Of a stretch of 64,000 nt of DNA, positions 57,405 through 64,000 are shown piece by piece; the first letter of the stretch is position 1, and every line of letters starts with the position of its first letter. The DNA lies in assembly GCA_004794655.1 (NCBI GenBank), contig SMMW01000171.1, positions 125,001 through 189,000 of the forward strand, read 5' to 3'. Source of the stretch: Marisa cornuarietis. Its lineage: Eukaryota > Mollusca > Gastropoda > Architaenioglossa > Ampullariidae. The position numbers and the translations under genes were made by a program. Under the pieces are notes generated by a model. The model did not search any database, was not told where the DNA came from, and saw nothing but the letters and a program-made list of their open reading frames with translations.

Positions 57405-60400
57405 TTTGTTAAATAACTGACCCTTACCTCTGACTATGTAATTTGTTAAATAACTGACCCTTACCTCTGACTGTAATTTGTTAAATAACTGACACTTACC
57501 TCTGACTATGTAATTTGTTAAATAACTGACCCTTACCTCTGACTGTAATTTGTTAAATAACTGACCCTTACCTCTGACTATGTAATTTGTTAAATAACTG
57601 ACACTTACCTCTGACTGTAATTTGTTAAATAACTGACCCTTACCTCTGACTATGTAATTTGTTAACTGACTGACCCTTACCTCTGACTGTAATTTGTTAA
57701 ATAACTGACCCTTACCTCTGACTATGTAATTTGTTAAATAACTGACCCTTACCTCTGACTATGTAATTTTTTATAATAACTGACCCTTACCCCTGACTAT
57801 GTAATTTGTTAAATGACTGACTCTTACCTCTGACTGTAATTTGTTAAATAACTGACCCTTACCCCTGACTATGTAATTTGTTAAATAACTGACCCTTACC
57901 CCTGACTATGTAATTTGTTAAATAACTGACCCTTACCCCTGACTATGTAATTTGTTAAATAACTGACACATACCTCTGACTGTAATTTTTTAAATAACTG
58001 ACCCTTACCTCTGACTGTAATTTTTTAAATAACTGACCCTTACCTCTGACTTTAATTTTTTAAATAACTGACCCTTACCTCTGACTGTAATTTGTTGAAT
58101 AACTGACCCTTACCTCTGACTGTAATTTTTTAAATAACTGACCCTTACCTCTGACTGTAATTTTTTAAATAACTGACCCTTACCTCTGACTGTAATTTGT
58201 TAAATAACTGACCCTTACCTCTGACTTTAATTTGTTAAATAACTGACCCTTACCTCTGACTTTAATTTGTTAAATAACTGACCCTTACCTCTGACTTTAA
58301 TTTGTTAAATAACTGACCCTTACCTCTGACTGTAATTTGTTAAATAACTGACCCTTACCCCTGACTATGTAATTTGTTAAATAACTGACACTTACCTCTG
58401 ACTGTAATTTGTTAAATAACTGACACTTACCTCTGACTGTAATTTGTTAAATAACTGACCCTTACCTCTGACTATGTAATTTGTTAAATAACTGACCCTT
58501 ACCTCTGACTGTAATTTGTTAAATACCTGACACTTACCCCTGACTATGTAATTTGTTAAATAACTGACACTTACCTCTGACTATGTAATTTGTTAAATAA
58601 CTGACCCTTACCTCTGACTATGTAATTTGTTAAATAACTGACCCTTACCTCTGACTGTAATTTGTTAAATAACTGACCCTTACCTCTGACTGTAATTTGT
58701 TAAATAACTGACCCTTACCCCTGACTATGTAATTTGTTAAATAACTGACACTTACCTCTGACTGTAATTTTTTAAATAACTGACCCTTACCTCTGACTGT
58801 AATTTGTTAAATAACTGACCCTTACCTCTGACTGTAATTTGTTAAATAACTGACCCTTACCTCTGACTGTAATTTGTTAAATAACTGACCCTTACCTCTG
58901 ACTGTAATTTGTTAAATAACTGACTCTTACCCCTGACTATGTAATTTGTTAAATAACTGACCCTTACCTCTGACTATGTAATTTGTTAAATAACTGACCC
59001 TTACCCCTGACTATGTAATTTGTTAAATAACTGACCCTTACCTCTGACTGTAATTTTTTAAATAACTGACCCTTACCTCTGACTGTAATTTTTTAAATAA
59101 CTGACCCTTACCTCTGACTATGTAATTTGTTAAATAACTGACCCTTACCTCTGACTGTAATTTTTTAAATAACTGACCCTTACCTCTGACTGTAATTTTT
59201 TAAATAACTGACCCTTACCTCTGACTTTAATTTTTTAAATAACTGACCCTTACCTCTGACTTTAATTTTTTTAATAACTGACTCTTACCCCTGACTATGT
59301 AATTTGTTAAATAACTGACCCTTACCTCTGACTATGTAATTTGTTAAATAACTGACACTTACCTCTGACTATGTAATTTGTTAAACAACTGACACTTACC
59401 TCTGACTGTAATTTGTTAAATAACTGACCCTTACCTCTGACTGTAATTTGTTAAATAACTGACCCTTACCTCTGACTGTAATTTGTTAAATAACTGACCC
59501 TTACCCCTGACTGTAATTTGTTAAATAACTGACCCTTACCTCTGACTGTAATTTGTTAAATAACTGACCCTTACCTCTGACTGTAATTTGTTAAATAACT
59601 GACCCTTACCTCTGACTGTAATTTGTTAAATCACTGACTCTTACCCCTGACTATGTAATTTGTTAAATAACTGACCCTTACCTCTGACTATGTAATTTGT
59701 TAAATAACTGACCCTAACCCCTGACTATGTAGTTTGTTAAATAACTGACCCTTACCTCTGACTGTAATTTGTTAAATAACTGACCCTTACCTCTGACTAT
59801 GTAATTTGTTAAATAACTGACCCTTACCTCTGACTGTAATTTTTTAAATAACTGACCCTTACCTCTGACTGTAATTTGTTAAATAACTGACCCTTACCTC
59901 TGACTTTAATTTTTTAAATAACTGACCCTTACCTCTGACTATGTAATTTGTTAAATAACTGACACTTACCTCTGACTATGTAATTTGTTAAATAACTGAC
60001 ACTTACCTCTGACTGTAATTTGTTAAATAACTGACCCTTACCTCTGACTGTAATTTGTTAAATAACTGACCCTTACCTCTGACTGTAATTTGTTAAATAA
60101 CTGACCCTTACCCCTGACTATGTAATTTGTTAAATAACTAACACTTACCTCTGACTGTAATTTTTTAAATAACTGACCCTTACCTCTGACTTTAATTTTT
60201 TAAATAACTGACCCTTACCTCTGACTGTAATTTGTTAAATAACTGACCCTTACCTCTGACTGTAATTTGTTAAATAACTGACCCTTACCTCTGACTTTAA
60301 TTTTTTAAATAATTGACCCTTACCTCTGACTGTAATTTGTTAAATAACTGACACTTACCTCTGACTGTAATTTGTTAAATAACTGACCCTTACCTCTGAC

Positions 60401-62985
60401 TATGTAATTTGTTAAATAACTGACCCTTACCTCTGACTATGTAATTTGTTAAATAACTGACCCTTACCTCTGACTGTAATTTGTTAAATAACTGACCCTT
60501 ACCTCTGACTATGTAATTTGTTAAATAACTGACCCTTACCTCTGACTGTAATTTGTTAAATCACTGACTCTTACCCCTGACTATGTAATTTGTTAAATAA
60601 CTGACCCTTACCTCTGACTATGTAATTTGTTAAATAACTGACCCTTACCCCTGACTATGTAGTTTGTTAAATAACTGACCCTTACCTCTGACTATGTAAT
60701 TTGTTAAATAACTGACCCTTACCTCTGACTGTAATTTGTTAAATAACTGACCCTTACCTCTGACTATGTAATTTTTTAAATAACTGACCCTTACCTCTGA
60801 CTGTAATTTGTTAAATAACTGACCCTTACCTCTGACTTTAATTTTTTAAATAACTGACCCTTACCTCTGACTATGTAATTTGTTAAATAACTGACACTTA
60901 CCTCTGACTATGTAATTTGTTAAATAACTGACACTTACCTCTGACTGTAATTTGTTAAATAACTGACCCTTACCTCTGACTGTAATTTGTTAAATAACTG
61001 ACCCTTACCTCTGACTGTAATTTGTTAAATAACTGACCCTTACCCCTGACTATGTAATTTGTTAAATAACTAACACTTACCTCTGACTGTAATTTTTTAA
61101 ATAACTGACCCTTACCTCTGACTTTAATTTTTTAAATAACTGACCCTTACCTCTGACTGTAATTTGTTAAATAACTGACCCTTACCTCTGACTGTAATTT
61201 GTTAAATAACTGACCCTTACCTCTGACTTTAATTTTTTAAATAACTGACCCTTACCTCTGACTGTAATTTGTTAAATAACTGACACTTACCTCTGACTGT
61301 AATTTGTTAAATAACTGACCCTTACCTCTGACTATGTAATTTGTTAAATAACTGACCCTTACCTCTGACTATGTAATTTGTTAAATAACTGACCCTTACC
61401 TCTGACTGTAATTTGTTAAATAACTGACCCTTACCTCTGACTATGTAATTTGTTAAATAACTGACCCTTACCTCTGACTGTAATTTGTTAAATCACTGAC
61501 TCTTACCCCTGACTATGTAATTTGTTAAATAACTGACCCTTACCTCTGACTATGTAATTTGTTAAATAACTGACCCTTACCCCTGACTATGTAGTTTGTT
61601 AAATAACTGACCCTTACCTCTGACTATGTAATTTGTTAAATAACTGACCCTTACCTCTGACTGTAATTTGTTAAATAACTGACCCTTACCTCTGACTATG
61701 TAATTTTTTAAATAACTGACCCTTACCTCTGACTGTAATTTGTTAAATAACTGACCCTTACCTCTGACTTTAATTTTTTAAATAACTGACCCTTACCTCT
61801 GACTATGTAATTTGTTAAATAACTGACACTTACCTCTGACTATGTAATTTGTTAAATAACTGACACTTACCTCTGACTGTAATTTGTTAAATAACTGACC
61901 CTTACCTCTGACTGTAATTTGTTAAATAACTGACCCTTACCTCTGACTGTAATTTGTTAAATAACTGACCCTTACCTCTGACTGTAATTTGTTAAATAAC
62001 TGACACTTACCTCTGACTATGTAATTTGTTAAATAACTGACCCTTACCTCTGACTATGTAATTTTTTAAATAACTGACCCTTACCTCTGACTGTAATTTG
62101 TTAAATAACTGACCCTTACCTCTGACTTTAATTTTTTAAATAACTGACCCTTACCTCTGACTATGTAATTTGTTAAATAACTGACACTTACCTCTGACTG
62201 TAATTTGTTAAATAACTGACCCTTACCTCTGACTGTAATTTGTTAAATAACTGACCCTTACCTCTGACTGTAATTTGTTAAATAACTGACCCTTACCCCT
62301 GACTATGTAATTTGTTAAATAACTGACACTTACCTCTGACTGTAATTTTTTAAATAACTGACCCTTACCTCTGACTTTAATTTTTTAAATAACTGACCCT
62401 TACCTCTGACTGTAATTTGTTAAATAACTGACCCTTACCTCTGACTGTAATTTGTTAAATAACTGACCCTTACCCCTGACTATGTAATTTGTTAAATAAC
62501 TGACTCTTACCCCTGACTATGTAATTTGTTAAATAACTGACCCTTACCTCTGACTATGTAATTTGTTAAATAACTGACCCTTACCTCTGACTGTAATTTG
62601 TTAAATAACTGACCCTTACCTCTGACTGTAATTTGTTAAATAACTGACCCTTACCTCTGACTGTAATTTGTTAAATAACTGACCCTTACCTCTGACTATG
62701 TAATTTGTTAAATAACTGACCCTTACCTCTGACTATGTAATTTGTTAAATAACTGACCCTTACCTCTGACTGTAATTTGTTAAATAACTGACCCTTACCT
62801 CTGACTGTAATTTGTTAAATAACTGACCCTTACCTCTGACTATGTAATTTGTTAAATAACTGACAATTACCTCTGACTATGTAATTTGTTAAATAACTGA
62901 CACTTACCTCTGACTATGTAATTTGTTAAATAACTGACACTTACCTCTGACTGTAATTTGTTAAATAACTGACCTTTACTCCTGA
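57405..62985. repeat. 5.6 kb 35/37-base minisatellite in intron 5
   Basis: About 155 copies of taatttgttaaataactgac+ccttacctctgac, with tg or tatg joining copies. Variants include tttttaaat and acacttacc. A rare variant tgtagtttgtt occurs at about 59731, 60661 and 61593, and ctaacactta at about 60139 and 61070, giving a higher-order period of about 931 bases repeated three times. Almost no AG dinucleotide occurs on the + strand. Confidence 0.97.
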
Positions 62986-63330
62986 CCCTGCGGTTAACAA
63001 AGCCACACACTTGTGTTGAAAGAATTTCAGTTTCAAATTATTTTGTTTTGTGAAGAAGTTCATAAGTTAGTATTTGAAGCATTTTTTTCTGGACAGTTTT
63101 TATTTCGTTGATGTTAGACCCTGTGGATTGATGGATGTTTATGTTCTATCATGGCTCTATAGTAAACAGTTTGAAAACATCAATCCAGTTTTGTCTTAAA
63201 ACTACTGAATACATGCTATCATAGTTACATCAGTACATTTTGTTTATTTTGTAAAATCTGTGTAAATAGTGAGTTCAGACTGTCTATAGTCCCACATCTT
63301 GTGAAGTTCGTTTGTTCTTTTCTGTCCCAG
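62986..63330. other. End of intron 5
   Basis: Unique T-rich sequence leading to the exon 6 acceptor. No other feature seen. Confidence 0.5.
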
Positions 63331-63366
63331 GTCCCCCCCTCACTATTACAACTGATGTGGCATCAG
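63331..63366 (+). CDS. CUB gene exon 6: second linker micro-exon
   Basis: A pyrimidine-rich acceptor (cttttctgtcccag) ends at 63330 and the donor gtgagt starts at 63367. Joined to exon 5 it reads SPPLTITTDVASG in phase 1-1. Its core ACTATTACAACTGATG closely resembles ACTACTACAACAGATG of exon 2, and both donors are gtgagt. This suggests that the linker plus CUB module was duplicated within the gene. A 32-base minisatellite starts almost directly after the donor. Confidence 0.6.
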
Positions 63367-63384
63367 GTGAGTCTACTGGGGACA

Positions 63385-63900
63385 TTACACAGCTAGAGTA
63401 TCTTCCATGATGAACATTACACAGATAGATTCTCTTCCATGATGAACACTACACAGCTAGATTATCTTCCATGATGAACACTACACAGCTAGATTATCTT
63501 CCATGGTGAACATTACACAGCTAGATTATCTTCCATGGTGAACATTACACAGCTAGAGTATCTTCCATGATGAACACTACACAGCTAGATTATCTTCCAT
63601 GGTGAACACTACACAGCTAGATTATCTTCCATGATGAACACTACACAGCTAGATTATCTTCCATGATGAACATTACACAGCTAGATTATCTTCCATGATG
63701 AACACTACACAGCTAGAGTATCTTCCATGATGAACATACACAGCTAGATTATCATTGCTGATGAACATTACAAAGCTAGATTATCTTTTCCTGATAGACA
63801 CTACACAGCTAGATTATCGTTGAAGATGGACATTTCACAGCTAGATTATTGTTGCTGTGCTGATGAACATTACACACTAAATTTTCTTCCATGATGGCTA
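63385..63900. repeat. 32-base minisatellite in intron 6
   Basis: About 16 copies of gaacattacacagctagatt+atcttccatgat, decaying toward the right end. It starts about 18 bases after the exon 6 donor. Confidence 0.95.
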
Positions 63901-63976
63901 CTATACAGCTAACGTAACTTTTGCTGGTGAACAATGTAACAGATTTTAATTTATTCTTTGCCCTCTTCTTGTACAG

Positions 63977-64000
63977 AGCTTGTGTGTGTGTGTGTGTGTT
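63977..64000 (+). CDS. CUB gene possible exon 7 start, cut by window edge
   Basis: A pyrimidine-rich tract and gtacag end at 63976. The following bases would continue exon 6 as G-E-L-V-C, comparable to G-A-V-C at the start of exon 3. After that the sequence becomes a (TG)n run and the window stops, so a simple dinucleotide repeat cannot be excluded. Confidence 0.3.

Larger units (their letters stand above)
19233..64000 (+). other. Gene locus: secreted CUB-domain protein, 3' end outside window
   Basis: This is the gene model assembled from exons 19233-19290, 29459-29488, 31381-31474, 53383-53501, 56982-57155, 63331-63366 and probably 63977 onward. Every internal junction has AG before and GT after the exon. 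The phases are 1, 1, 2, 1, 1, 1 and all joins stay open. The product would be a signal peptide, a short Thr-rich linker, one CUB domain, a second Thr/Pro-rich linker and then probably another CUB. CUB domains are extracellular beta-sandwich modules that bind proteins or glycans. The domain is bounded by phase-1 introns, the usual arrangement for shuffled extracellular modules. Introns are packed with minisatellites and LINE relics. I cannot name an orthologue, and the specific ligand is unknown. No transcript evidence is available here, so exon use is inferred from splice signals and domain continuity. Confidence 0.7.

Noticed and set aside
1..64000. tRNA, rRNA or other structured RNA genes
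   Set aside because: No tRNA A/B box pair, rRNA segment or snRNA-like sequence was recognised by reading; a covariance-model search would be needed to exclude them.

Overview
This window looks like an animal genome, most likely an invertebrate and possibly a gastropod or other mollusc. The basis is intron-bearing coding exons with GT-AG borders, CR1/L2-, RTE- and L1-like LINE relics, a GTF2IRD2-like hAT transposon, short TTAGGG-type runs and very heavy minisatellite content. The species assignment is inference; nothing in the sequence names it.

Only one host gene is well supported. It lies on the + strand and runs from about 19.2 kb to beyond the window edge. It encodes a secreted CUB-domain protein spread over tiny exons: a signal-peptide exon (19233-19290), a 30-base linker micro-exon (29459-29488), three exons making one complete CUB domain (31381-31474, 53383-53501, 56982-57155), a 36-base linker micro-exon (63331-63366) and a probable start of a second CUB domain (63977 onward). 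All seven pieces join in compatible phases. Coding sequence is about 511 bases in roughly 45 kb, and intron 3 alone is 21.9 kb. A second, diverged copy of the signal-peptide exon lies 2.2 kb upstream (17063-17108).

Nearly everything else is repeat. About two dozen tandem arrays are visible, with units from about 17 to over 100 bases; the largest are at 33.3-40.9 kb and 57.4-63.0 kb. Several show higher-order repetition. The array that begins at the end of exon 4 appears to be a tandem amplification of the exon 4/intron 4 splice junction itself.

Transposable elements sit in and between the arrays. There is a near-full-length LINE on the - strand at 2.3-5.4 kb, inserted in a minisatellite. A near-full-length L2-like LINE on the + strand at 45.0-49.1 kb is nested inside the endonuclease gene of another LINE. 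A hAT element with perfect 16-base inverted ends lies at 50.3-52.3 kb. A probable solo LTR with a 5-base target duplication lies at 32.2-33.3 kb. A 246-base foldback element lies at 16.0-16.2 kb, and many LINE fragments are scattered elsewhere. Two of the LINEs have had their endonuclease-side reading frames broken by minisatellites that arose inside them. Most long open frames in the arrays are artefacts of repeat units whose length is a multiple of three, or of low-complexity units, and are not annotated as genes.
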